This document shows, one piece after another, positions 49,977 through 58,413 of a DNA stretch of 64,000 nt; the first letter of the stretch is position 1, and every line of letters starts with the position of its first letter. The notes below the pieces were generated by a model. It was given only the letters and a program-made list of their open reading frames with translations. It was not told the DNA's origin and did no database searches. The DNA lies in the NCBI GenBank assembly GCA_016187725.1, contig JACPJE010000012.1, positions 1-64,000 of the forward strand, written 5' to 3'. The position numbers and the translations under genes are program-made. The stretch is from Candidatus Latescibacterota bacterium (GTDB lineage Bacteria; Latescibacterota; UBA2968; UBA8231).

Positions 49977-50010
49977 AATCAGAATATACTGATTTTACTG
50001 ATACTGTCAA
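49977..50010 (-). promoter_or_regulatory. Promoter with overlapping palindromic operator for AbrB-like/arsM operon
   Basis: Minus strand TTGACA-N16-TATATT. AATCAG-N6-CTGATT palindrome (49977-49994) covers the -10. Confidence 0.55.
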
Positions 50011-50042
50011 GGGGCGAGCAAAAAAAATTACGCGGTGAGGTT

Positions 50043-50213
50043 GCAGCGGGGAGATGACCCTGAAGACCTTTTCCGGGGAGCGGTCGGGTAGGGAAGTCCG
50101 CGTGGCCGGGGGTCGGGTAGCGGAGTTATGCGAGCGAGGGGAATGCAACGCCCCAACGTATGGGGCGTTGCCCAGCGCCTTGGAAAAGGTCGGAATGGGT
50201 CGCTCTCCGCTGC
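50043..50213. repeat. Intergenic palindromic element with imperfect terminal inverted repeats (MITE-like candidate)
   Basis: Left GCAGCGG..GACCC....GACCTTTTCC (50043-50074) versus reverse complement of right end. Central perfect hairpin GCAACGCCCC (50145-50154)/GGGGCGTTGC (50162-50171). GGTCGGGTAG direct repeat at 50082 and 50111. Confidence 0.55.
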
Positions 50214-50222
50214 CCCAGTGAA

Positions 50223-53200
50223 CTAGGCCGCCATCTGCTCCCGCAGCCGGCGCGAGAGGATGCGCATCATGGTGAAGGCGATAGAGGAGTAACGCCGCAG
50301 GATGCGCTCCAGGTCACGGCGCTGCAGCGAGAGCAGATGCACCTCGGAGACCGCCACCACCGAAGCCGAGCGCGGCTCGTCGTCCAGCAGTGCCATGTCC
50401 CCGAACACCTGTTTTTCGGCCAGCACCGCGATGGGCGGGCCCTGGGGGCCGGCGGCGGCCTTGCGCACCTCCAGGCTGCCGCTTACCACGATGTACATCT
50501 TGTCCCCCCGGGTGCCCTCTTTGATCACCACTGCCCCCTGATGCACGCTCTCCTCCTGCATGGACAGGGCGATGTGGTAGAGTTCCTCCAGGGGCAGGGC
50601 CGCAAACAAGGAAGAGCCCTTGAGGAAGGCGATCTTGTCCATGGTGGTCAGGGGCTGATCTGCGCCGCTCATCGCACTTTCTCCTCTCTGCACAAACAAT
50701 TGTTCCACCAGTTCCCCGGCCTGGGGCGCCAGGGCCTTGCCCGATTCGTTCAACTGGTCCAGGAGCCGGCTCCGATCCAGGGAAGCCGCCGTCCACACCG
50801 CCGCCATCTGGGTCCACGGGTCCGGCGCCACCAGCAGTTCCGCCAGCACCTCCTCCAGCACCACCCCTCCTTCAGGCGGCTGGTACTCCTCCTGGTCGGC
50901 CTCGACCAGGGGCAGCAGCAGCTTGAGCAGTGCTGGGTCACCGATGTTCTCCAGCAGTTCGACGGCCTGGTCCCGGCCCTCCTGGTCGCTGCCGCCCAGC
51001 CGCTCCAGCAGGTCGCTGACTACCCCGGTGTCGCTGAGGACGCCCAGCAGGCGGATCACCCCGTTCTGCACCAGTTGAATCTGCAGCCGCAGCTGGTCGA
51101 CCATCAACCCCACCGCCGGCACCTCAGCCCGGGGCTGGAGCAGTTGGATGGCCGCCAACTGGCGATTGGCCTCCATCAGGCGCGCCCGGCACGAAGCCAT
51201 CAGCCCGGGCTCCAGCGCCGGGTCGTCCATGCTGATCAGGGCCGCCAGCAAGCCCTCCCAGGCCTTCAACTGCAGGCCGGGCAGCGCCGCCACCAACTCC
51301 TGGCGCTGGCGATCTCCGGCGATGCGCCCCAGAGCCTCGACCGCCGCCTCCACCACGTCCGGGTCCGGGTCGGCCAGCACCGCGATGAACTCCTCTGGGG
51401 TACCTCCCCGCTCCGCCAGGCTGCGGATGGCAGCCTCGCGCACGGCCGGATGCGGGTGGCGCAGGTGGGCCCGCACCTGGGGATAACTCTGTGGCATCTG
51501 CTGGGCCGCCCTGATCCCGGCGTCGATCTGGTTCACGTCCTCGCTGTCCAGCAGCTGCTGCACCAGCTGCCGCCGCCGCACTGCCGAGCCCTCGTCCTCC
51601 AGACCTTCCAGGACCACGCAGAGTTCGGCCTGCACCGCCGCGTTGTCGGCCTCCTGATCCAGGCGCGGCGAGACCGCACCGATCACCTCCTGCCGGCGCA
51701 GCACCAGGGCAGTGGTGCCCACGCGCAGGGCCAGGGCCCTGGCCGCGCTCTGCCGCACCTCGGCGTCCTCGTCCCCCAGCCGCGGCAGGATGCGATTCAG
51801 GCCCTCTTCCTCGGCGCCGCTGGGACCCAGGGCTTCCAGGGCGGCGCGGCGGATGCGGGGGTTCTCGTGGTCGATCAGGGGCAGACAGGCCGCCGCCGCC
51901 GCCGGCCCGGGACTTTTCTTTATGATTTCGATGCCCAGCTGGCGCACGTGGTCGTCGCGGTGCTGCAACAGGCTGCGGGCGAACTCCCCCGAGCCGGCGA
52001 TCAGCTGGCGCATGGACTCCAGGGCATTGGCGTCGTCCACGGCGATGTCCTGCTCGCGCACCGCCCGGATCAGCACCTCGGTGTAGCCGCGCTTGAGGTA
52101 CCAGCCCCCAACGACCATCGCCGCGCTCAGCGCCGCCAGGGCCAGGAACATCTGCTCCAGGGTGAGGATCTGCTGGGCGTGGAGGGCGCTCAGGCCGGCG
52201 CCCACCAGCCCGCCCACCAGCATGAACCCCCCTTCCATGATCATGCGCGCCCCGTCGCTGTGCCGCTGGGGCACCAACTTGATCAGCACTTGATAGGTGG
52301 GCGCCACCACGCTGTCCAGCAAGAGGAAATTGACCAGGTTGAAGGCGAAGATGGTCCACAGTTCAGGAAAGAGCCCCCGCCCCCCAAAGGTGGCGCTCAG
52401 CGCCAGGGCCACCAGCAAGTACCCCCCGCAGACCCAGGTATAGACGTTGCCGGCCCCCACCCAGCGCAACACCAGGCGCAAGAGGAAGGTGGTGACCACC
52501 AGGGTGCCGATGCCAGTGGCCCCGTAGAAGAGTCCGAAGAAACCGGTGGTCTGGGCTTCGGTGGGGTAATGGGCCGCGGCGGCCACATTGAAGGCGTAGT
52601 GGATGGCCGTGTACAGGGCCAGGATGGCGATGGACAGCACAAAGAGCGCCTTGAGGTACCTGGAGCGCCCGAAGTAGCGCAGGTTCTCCCCCAGGGTCGC
52701 CCCCTCCCCGCCCTCCTCCCCCTGGCGGGAGAACACGAAGTAGCGCCTGACCAAGGGGCCCATCAGGGCGACGATCACCCCCAGGTCCAGGGCCGCCAGC
52801 GCGTAGAGCTGCCACGACTGCAGGAGCGGCCCCAGCAGGCGGACCAGGAACCCGCCGCTGATATCGCCGATGGTGGCGCTGGCCGCAAAGAGGGGGAAGA
52901 ATACCTTGGCGCGGGAGGTGTAGCAGATGCCCCCGGCCATGACCCAGACCTGGAAGCCGGCCAGGCTGCGGACCAGTTCGGAGGAGATGAAGAGCCAGGG
53001 ATAGAAGGCTTCGCCCAACGGGCTCTGCCCCTGCTGGAACTCGCGCCAGAGCATCCAGACATTGAAGACCAGCACTGCCGCCAGGCCGGCCATCAAGCCG
53101 AAGAGCAGGCGCTGGCGGGAGACCCTGGCGCTCAGCACCGACAAGAGCACCATGTTCAGGGAGAAGAACAGGGCGATGGCGGTGTACATCAGCGGCAGCT

Positions 53201-53351
53201 GGTCCACCCCAGCGCGGCTGTTGAAGACCGCGGCGGCGACGCTCTTGACGATGCCGTCGGCGACGTTGGCCAGCAGGAAAACGGCCGCGGCGTGCAGCAG
53301 GCGCGGCACCTCGTGGCGCCGCAGGTTGAGCAGTTTGAGCAGGTGATTCAT
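50223..53351 (-). CDS. MFS/NTP-NDP-exchanger-like membrane domain fused to HEAT repeats and C-terminal cyclic-nucleotide-binding domain
   Basis: N-terminal about 400 aa multi-pass (LLHAAAVFLLANVADGIVKSVAAAVF...). HEAT-like HENPRIRRAALEALGPSG / DEDAEVRQSAARALALRVG / HPHPAVREAAIRSLAERGG. cNMP FLKGSSLFAALPLEELYHIALSM...GDKMYIVVSGSLEV...FGDMALLDDEPRSASVVA. Confidence 0.82.
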   Translation of the reverse strand: MNHLLKLLNLRRHEVPRLLHAAAVFLLANVADGIVKSVAAAVFNSRAGVDQLPLMYTAIALFFSLNMVLLSVLSARVSRQRLLFGLMAGLAAVLVFNVWMLWREFQQGQSPLGEAFYPWLFISSELVRSLAGFQVWVMAGGICYTSRAKVFFPLFAASATIGDISGGFLVRLLGPLLQSWQLYALAALDLGVIVALMGPLVRRYFVFSRQGEEGGEGATLGENLRYFGRSRYLKALFVLSIAILALYTAIHYAFNVAAAAHYPTEAQTTGFFGLFYGATGIGTLVVTTFLLRLVLRWVGAGNVYTWVCGGYLLVALALSATFGGRGLFPELWTIFAFNLVNFLLLDSVVAPTYQVLIKLVPQRHSDGARMIMEGGFMLVGGLVGAGLSALHAQQILTLEQMFLALAALSAAMVVGGWYLKRGYTEVLIRAVREQDIAVDDANALESMRQLIAGSGEFARSLLQHRDDHVRQLGIEIIKKSPGPAAAAACLPLIDHENPRIRRAALEALGPSGAEEEGLNRILPRLGDEDAEVRQSAARALALRVGTTALVLRRQEVIGAVSPRLDQEADNAAVQAELCVVLEGLEDEGSAVRRRQLVQQLLDSEDVNQIDAGIRAAQQMPQSYPQVRAHLRHPHPAVREAAIRSLAERGGTPEEFIAVLADPDPDVVEAAVEALGRIAGDRQRQELVAALPGLQLKAWEGLLAALISMDDPALEPGLMASCRARLMEANRQLAAIQLLQPRAEVPAVGLMVDQLRLQIQLVQNGVIRLLGVLSDTGVVSDLLERLGGSDQEGRDQAVELLENIGDPALLKLLLPLVEADQEEYQPPEGGVVLEEVLAELLVAPDPWTQMAAVWTAASLDRSRLLDQLNESGKALAPQAGELVEQLFVQRGESAMSGADQPLTTMDKIAFLKGSSLFAALPLEELYHIALSMQEESVHQGAVVIKEGTRGDKMYIVVSGSLEVRKAAAGPQGPPIAVLAEKQVFGDMALLDDEPRSASVVAVSEVHLLSLQRRDLERILRRYSSIAFTMMRILSRRLREQMAA

Positions 53352-53385
53352 CGGCGCGGCGCGGATGGAATGCGGCCCTCTCCCC

Positions 53386-54423
53386 TCACTTGGCCTGCTG
53401 GTCCTGCCACACGTCGATCATCTTGGGCCCGTCGGCGATGTACTCCTCGGCCTTGAGTTCGGTCATGGTCCTCAGCCTTTCGGTCACCGCCGCGATCCGC
53501 TTGACCTGGGCTTCGATGGTGTGCAGCTTGGCGGCGATCTTCTCGTCGAATTCCGGATGGAGCAGGCGCAGGGACTGGGCGCTGTTGGCGATGATGCCCA
53601 GCGGATTGTTGATCTCGTGGTTCATCGCCACCACCATCTGCCCGACCACCGCCAGCCGCTCCATGCGCAGCAGTTCCTGTTCGAGCCGGGCCTGGACGGT
53701 CAGGTTCTCGCACACCAGAATGGCGCCCACCACCTCCCCCCGGTGGTCGCGCAGGGCCGTGGCCGATGCCCCCAGCACCAGCTCCCCGGCCTGGGTGGGG
53801 TAGTGCTGTCTGAGCTGGGCGTTGTCCTGCTCCTGGCGGACCACCGGCAGGCACAGGGACTGCCACTGGACCCCAGGTCCCGCAGGCAGCAGCGCTTCCA
53901 GGGTGGCGCCGATGGCCTCGGTCATGCCCAGGCGCACCCCCAGCTTTTCAAAATAGCCCAGCTGCTGGCGGTTGATGAAGGTGATCTTCAGGTCCTGGTT
54001 CAACACCGCCACGCCCAGAGAGATATTGGCCAGGATGTGTTCCAGGTAGTGGCGGGCGTCGAGCTGGATTTCCTCGGAGATGTGCTGGTGGGTCACGTCG
54101 GCAAAGAGCACCAGGAAGGCGCCCTCGGCAAAGGGCGCGCCCCAGACCCTCACCTCGTAACGGCGCTCGTCCCGCCGCCAGGAGAACATCTCCTCCGCCT
54201 CCGGACCGCCCAGGCGCGCCGTGGCCAGGGCCAGTTCGTCCCCCAGCTCCCGATCGGCGGCGAGGGCTTCGCTCAACCGCGCCTCCAGCCCGGCCCCCCG
54301 GGGCCGGCGTATATCGAAGAGGGCGGCGGCCCGCCGGCTGCAGGCCACCACCTCCAAGGCCCCGTCCACCATCATCAGCGGGCTGGGAAACTGGTGCAGC
54401 AGTTGCTGGATGGCCGTCTCCAT
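53386..54423 (-). CDS. PAS-domain sensor protein with HisKA-like dimerization/phosphoacceptor domain but no HATPase
   Basis: QLDARHYLEHILANISLGVAVLNQDLKITFINRQ (PAS); ERLAVVGQMVVAMNHEINNPLGIIANSAQSLRLL (HisKA); ends 60 aa later with no N/G boxes. Confidence 0.78.
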   Translation of the reverse strand: METAIQQLLHQFPSPLMMVDGALEVVACSRRAAALFDIRRPRGAGLEARLSEALAADRELGDELALATARLGGPEAEEMFSWRRDERRYEVRVWGAPFAEGAFLVLFADVTHQHISEEIQLDARHYLEHILANISLGVAVLNQDLKITFINRQQLGYFEKLGVRLGMTEAIGATLEALLPAGPGVQWQSLCLPVVRQEQDNAQLRQHYPTQAGELVLGASATALRDHRGEVVGAILVCENLTVQARLEQELLRMERLAVVGQMVVAMNHEINNPLGIIANSAQSLRLLHPEFDEKIAAKLHTIEAQVKRIAAVTERLRTMTELKAEEYIADGPKMIDVWQDQQAK

Positions 54424-54431
54424 CGCCCTAC

Positions 54432-55268
54432 CTACATGCGGGGGATGTCGTCCAGTTCCGCATCCATCCGCTCCATGATCTTGCGTATATCCTCCATGCC
54501 CAGGTCCAGCAGCCTCACCGCCGAGGGCTGAAGCGGGGGGATCTTGCGGTCCCCGCCGCTGCCCAGGGCCTCGGCGCGGCACAGCACGTCGGCCAGGTGC
54601 ACCACCGCGGTCCATTCGGCGTGGCTGCGCTGCGGGCGGAAATCGTGGTGGTCGCTGACCGGGGCCACTAGTTTGGCCGGCAGGGCCCACCTCTCCAAAA
54701 GCCAGCCGCCCACCAGGCCGTGGTGCGCCCCCAGCACCTCCTCCTCCGCCTCGCAAAAGAGCAGGTCGCGGGTCTCGACCAGGGCCCGCACCTGGTGGAA
54801 TTCCTCCTCGAATCCCTGGAAGAGCACCACCTTGCCCAGGTCGTGCAGCAGGCCGGTCACGCTGAGTTCCTCGACCTCGCCTATCCCCAGTTGTTCGGCG
54901 ATGAACCCGCAGGTGCGGGCGCAGGCCAGCGAGTGCTCCCACAGCCCGGGCAGGGCCTCCTCCATGTCTTCGAGCGCCGAGCAGCTGAGCACCAGGCCCT
55001 TGACCGCGTCGAAACCCAGCATGGTCACCGCGTGGGTGATGGTGGAGATGGGCCGGGAGAACCCGTAGAATCCCGAATTGACCAGTTTGAGCACCCTGGC
55101 GGTGAGCACCTGGTCCTTGGCGATCTCGTCGCCCAGCTGGCGGCTGGAGGTCTGGGGGCTGTCCACCATGCCGATGACGCGCGCGATGACCACCGGCAGG
55201 GTGGGCAGGTTGTTGGCCCGCTCCAGGTGCTGGCGCACCCGCTCCTTTTTTTCCTCTAACCCGTCCAC
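54432..55268 (-). CDS. HDOD domain protein
   Basis: LPTLPVVIARVIGMVDSPQTSSRQLGDEIAKDQVLTARVLKLVNSGFYGFSRPISTITHAVTMLGFDAVKGLVLS; GLLHDLGKV. Confidence 0.9.
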   Translation of the reverse strand: MDGLEEKKERVRQHLERANNLPTLPVVIARVIGMVDSPQTSSRQLGDEIAKDQVLTARVLKLVNSGFYGFSRPISTITHAVTMLGFDAVKGLVLSCSALEDMEEALPGLWEHSLACARTCGFIAEQLGIGEVEELSVTGLLHDLGKVVLFQGFEEEFHQVRALVETRDLLFCEAEEEVLGAHHGLVGGWLLERWALPAKLVAPVSDHHDFRPQRSHAEWTAVVHLADVLCRAEALGSGGDRKIPPLQPSAVRLLDLGMEDIRKIMERMDAELDDIPRM

Positions 55269-55274
55269 GATCTC

Positions 55275-55571
55275 TCAGCGCCGGCGCAGATGTCGGCGGG
55301 CTATTTCCTCGATCTGCCTCATCAGGGGCTGGTCCTGCCAATCGGCAAAGCGGTGCTCCAGGTCGGCCAGCAACCGGGCGGTGCTTTTTTTTGAGGTCCA
55401 GGCTCCCTGCCCCTCGACGCTCAACTCGAAAACCCCCCAGCCCTGCAGGCGCGAGAGCACTGCCGGCGAGAGCCTGGCGCCCTTGGGCAGCAGGGTCCGG
55501 CCCTGCCGGTCAGTCACCGGGGCGGCCAGCAGATCGCCCACCTTGGCCTCCTGAACGCGGATGCGGCGCAT
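55275..55571 (-). CDS. Small protein resembling N-terminal domain of HD-GYP proteins
   Basis: MRRIRVQEAKVGDLLAAPVTDRQGRTLLPKGARLSPAVLSRLQGWGVFELSVEG. Confidence 0.65.
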   Translation of the reverse strand: MRRIRVQEAKVGDLLAAPVTDRQGRTLLPKGARLSPAVLSRLQGWGVFELSVEGQGAWTSKKSTARLLADLEHRFADWQDQPLMRQIEEIARRHLRRR

Positions 55572-55582
55572 CGGGGACTCCC

Positions 55583-56305
55583 TCAGACAGCGTCCATCAG
55601 CTCGGCTTTTTTCCAGTAGCCCTTGAAATGCTCGCGCATCCACTCCAGGGGCGCCGCGCAGAGGGCGTTGAACCCGCCCCAGGTCCAGTTGAGCGGCCAG
55701 TCCCGCCGGCCCGTGAGTTTGAACAGGAGTTCCCGCCTTTCCGGGTCGGCCAGTTCCAGGCCCCCGTGCAGCCGGCGCAGGGCCCGTTCGTAGAAGGTGG
55801 TGATCAGGTTGTAGATGTGCTGCTCCAGCTTTTCCGGCTGCATCACCCGCACCCGCGGGCAGAGCATGCCGCCCTCCCGCCGGGCAAAGCCCTTGAGCCA
55901 GGGCTCTGGCAACAGCTCTCGGTAGCGCTCCAGTGCCTGGGCGATGCGCTGGGGGTCCATCACCGCGTAGGTGCGGCAGATCAGCGGGCGCACCGGGTAG
56001 ATGGTGCAGCGGCGATCCTCGCCCAGGAAGGGGCAGCGGCGGGGCCGTTCCTCGGTGAAGCTGAAGAGTTCCTGCTGGCGCTGGGGCGAAAAATGGGTGC
56101 GCACATGCTCGGCGATGTGCAGGTACTCGGCGCTGTACAGGGGGAACATGGTGGCCCAACCCTGGTCGAACTCCGCATCGGTCAGGGCGCAGCACTCCCC
56201 CGAATTGGCGCAGCAGGTGGAGGGCACCTGGTCGTAGAGGATTTTCAGCTGGCTGGAGAGGTCTTCGGCGAGGAGCGGGCTGGCTTCCATGTCCAAAAGA
56301 TGCAC
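55583..56305 (-). CDS. YkgJ family cysteine-cluster protein
   Basis: CCANSGECCALTDAEF...RRCPFLGEDRRCTIYPVRPLICRTY. Confidence 0.85.
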   Translation of the reverse strand: MHLLDMEASPLLAEDLSSQLKILYDQVPSTCCANSGECCALTDAEFDQGWATMFPLYSAEYLHIAEHVRTHFSPQRQQELFSFTEERPRRCPFLGEDRRCTIYPVRPLICRTYAVMDPQRIAQALERYRELLPEPWLKGFARREGGMLCPRVRVMQPEKLEQHIYNLITTFYERALRRLHGGLELADPERRELLFKLTGRRDWPLNWTWGGFNALCAAPLEWMREHFKGYWKKAELMDAV

Positions 56306-56334
56306 AACCTCTTTGCCCGGCGCAACCGCCCTGC

Positions 56335-56364
56335 TTGACAGGTTGCAAAAGCCGCTTCTATAAT
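56335..56364 (+). promoter_or_regulatory. Consensus sigma-70-type promoter for small zinc-ribbon protein
   Basis: TTGACA (56335-56340), N18, TATAAT (56359-56364); ATG at 56383. Confidence 0.7.
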
Positions 56365-56382
56365 TCGGGAAAGAGGAAGACG

Positions 56383-56559
56383 ATGGAACAGAAGCGCAAA
56401 TTCCTCGGGGTGCACTTCCAGTGCTGCAACGTGTACGCCCGCATCTATGTCAACCCCGAAGGCACGGCGTACAAGGGGAGCTGTCCGCGCTGCGGCAAGC
56501 GGGTGGAAGTCAAGGTCGGCCCCGGCGGCACGGACAACCGCTTCTTCACCGCCCGCTAG
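56383..56559 (+). CDS. 58-aa zinc-ribbon-like small protein
   Basis: MEQKRKFLGVHFQCCNVYARIYVNPEGTAYKGSCPRCGKRVEVKVGPGGTDNRFFTAR; CC and CPRC pairs; strong promoter. Confidence 0.8.
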   Translation: MEQKRKFLGVHFQCCNVYARIYVNPEGTAYKGSCPRCGKRVEVKVGPGGTDNRFFTAR

Positions 56560-57868
56560 CCAATTCCTCCAGCAACCTCGCCGCCGCTGCCTTGATCATC
56601 CCCTCGGATTCGGGCCCGATCATCTGCACGCTGGGATAGACCTTGTATGCCTCGTCCACCTCGTACCCGCCCCGCGGGTACTCCTCGGCAGTGGGCACGT
56701 ACCCGATGCAGCCGTTGGCATAGCCGCAGAGCAGGGCCGGCTGCAGGGGCGCCGCCGGCTCCAGATCCAGCTGGTAGCGGACAAAGATCTCCCCCTCCAT
56801 CCCCAGCAGCACCGCCCCGCCCAGCTGCAGCGCCTGGATCTCAAAAGGTTGGACCTGCCCGCTCACCCCCTGGCGGGCCAGGCCCCGCATGGCCTCGGCC
56901 CATTCGAGGCGGGCCCGCGGCACCCGCTGCGCCCACAGGTCTCCGCCGTCCTCGGCGATCCGGTGGATCTCCGCCTTCAGCTGCAAGCCCAGTTTCTCCA
57001 CCTCTGCCAAGAGGCGCGGGGGCGGGTCCATCAGCGGCAAGGGCACCCGTGCGCTGCGGCAGGCCAGCCTTCCCCCCTCCAGTTCCCGCGCTGAATCCAA
57101 CCCCTGCAGCACGGCCTCGGCCAGTTCTGCCCCTGCCTGGTCCACCTGATCGAAGCCGCCGTGGGCCAGGCGCGGATTGATATCGCCGCAGGCCCCATTG
57201 ACAAAGAGGGCCGGCCGGCCCGTGCGCGCTTCCAGCAGGCGGGTGGCGGCCCCGGGAAATTCGGCGCTGAGCTGGTGGTTGCCCTTGCCCAGGATCACCG
57301 GGTGGCAGGCATGGCTGAACAAGGTGGCCACCTGGCCGACCCGCAGCACATGGGCGTAGTCGGCCACCGGCCCCTCCGGATTGCTGCCGATCACCATCCG
57401 CCCTTCCCGCTTTTGCCTGCGGTTGATCCCCAGGTGAGCGGGCACCCGGCAGTAGGACAGCCGCGCCGGCTGCAACCGGTCGGTGGCGCGCACCGCCGCT
57501 CCCACCACCGCCTCCTGCACCCTGGCCAGGTAGGCGCTGTCCAGGTCTCCCATGCCGCGGAAAGGCAGGGTCAGGGGACCGGCATGGGTGTGGGAGCAGC
57601 AGACCATCACCCCGGCAGCCGGGATACCGACGCGCCCTTCCATGCCGGCTCTGAACTGCTGGACGGCTGCGGCCTCCAGCCCCACCAGGTCGAGGGCGGC
57701 CAGGGCCACCCGTTCTTCGCCCTGGGCAATGACCAGCACCTTGGCCATCAGGGGGTCGCGGATGCCTATTGCCCCGGATCTGCGGCCCCAGTACCCGCCC
57801 ATGTGGATCCCGGCGGGCGGGGTGATATCGGCGCTGGCGCAGCCGGCCCGCAATTGGTCTTCAGCCAT
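56546..57868 (-). CDS. Neutral/alkaline non-lysosomal ceramidase-like protein
   Basis: AGCASADITPPAGIHMGGYWGRRSGAIGIRDPLMAKVLVI...VMVCCSHTHAGP...INPRLAHGGFDQ. Confidence 0.85.
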   Translation of the reverse strand: MAEDQLRAGCASADITPPAGIHMGGYWGRRSGAIGIRDPLMAKVLVIAQGEERVALAALDLVGLEAAAVQQFRAGMEGRVGIPAAGVMVCCSHTHAGPLTLPFRGMGDLDSAYLARVQEAVVGAAVRATDRLQPARLSYCRVPAHLGINRRQKREGRMVIGSNPEGPVADYAHVLRVGQVATLFSHACHPVILGKGNHQLSAEFPGAATRLLEARTGRPALFVNGACGDINPRLAHGGFDQVDQAGAELAEAVLQGLDSARELEGGRLACRSARVPLPLMDPPPRLLAEVEKLGLQLKAEIHRIAEDGGDLWAQRVPRARLEWAEAMRGLARQGVSGQVQPFEIQALQLGGAVLLGMEGEIFVRYQLDLEPAAPLQPALLCGYANGCIGYVPTAEEYPRGGYEVDEAYKVYPSVQMIGPESEGMIKAAAARLLEELASGR

Positions 57869-58157
57869 CTTTTTCTTCGGCGGGTTTCTGCCTGGGCCGC
57901 TTGGCGGGCGCCTGCTGCTGTATTTTCTTGGCTTCCTGCTCGAGCTGGGTCAGTTCCTCCCGCAGGGGGGAAAGCTGGCCCCGCTGCTCGTCCAGGGCGC
58001 CCTTGGAATTGCGGATCTCGGACTGCAGCTTTTCCTTGGCCTGCTCGAGGCGCTGGAGCTTGGGTTCCAGTTCCTGCCGGCGCTTGAAGTAATCCGACAC
58101 CATGTGCAGGATGAAAACCAGGCACCCCAGGGCCAGAACCACGACTACCCATTCCAT
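57861..58157 (-). CDS. Small single-TM coiled-coil protein (PspB-like architecture)
   Basis: MEWVVVVLALGCLVFILHMVSDYFKRRQELEPKLQRLEQAKEKLQSEIRNSKG; overlaps the next gene by 8 bp. Confidence 0.7.
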   Translation of the reverse strand: MEWVVVVLALGCLVFILHMVSDYFKRRQELEPKLQRLEQAKEKLQSEIRNSKGALDEQRGQLSPLREELTQLEQEAKKIQQQAPAKRPRQKPAEEKDG

Positions 58158-58185
58158 AGCTGTCCCCAGCTAGCCAGCTGCCCGT

Positions 58186-58392
58186 TCAATACCGCAGGTC
58201 CTCCTCTTCGGGATCTCCGTAGTCATCGTCTTCCTCGCCGGGCACCTCGTAGATCCAGCCGCAGGAGGAGCACAGGGGCTGGCCGGCCTCCCTGGGCGCG
58301 GTGCACTGCGGACAGCTTTCGCCCCTGGGCCACAGGTATTTGAGCGCCACCACCACCACCAGGAGACCGGCGAAGAGCAGGGGCCAGAGCAT
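58186..58392 (-). CDS. Small membrane protein with zinc ribbon
   Basis: MLWPLLFAGLLVVVVALKYLWPRGESCPQCTAPREAGQPLCSSCGWIYEVPGEEDDD. Confidence 0.65.
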   Translation of the reverse strand: MLWPLLFAGLLVVVVALKYLWPRGESCPQCTAPREAGQPLCSSCGWIYEVPGEEDDDYGDPEEEDLRY

Positions 58393-58413
58393 CAGGCAGG
58401 GTCTGAGCGCCGC

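Noticed and set aside
50160-53456. 1098-aa plus-strand ORF opposite the transporter-HEAT-cNMP gene
   Set aside because: Shadow ORF with no coherent domains; the opposite strand has recognisable repeats and cNMP fold.
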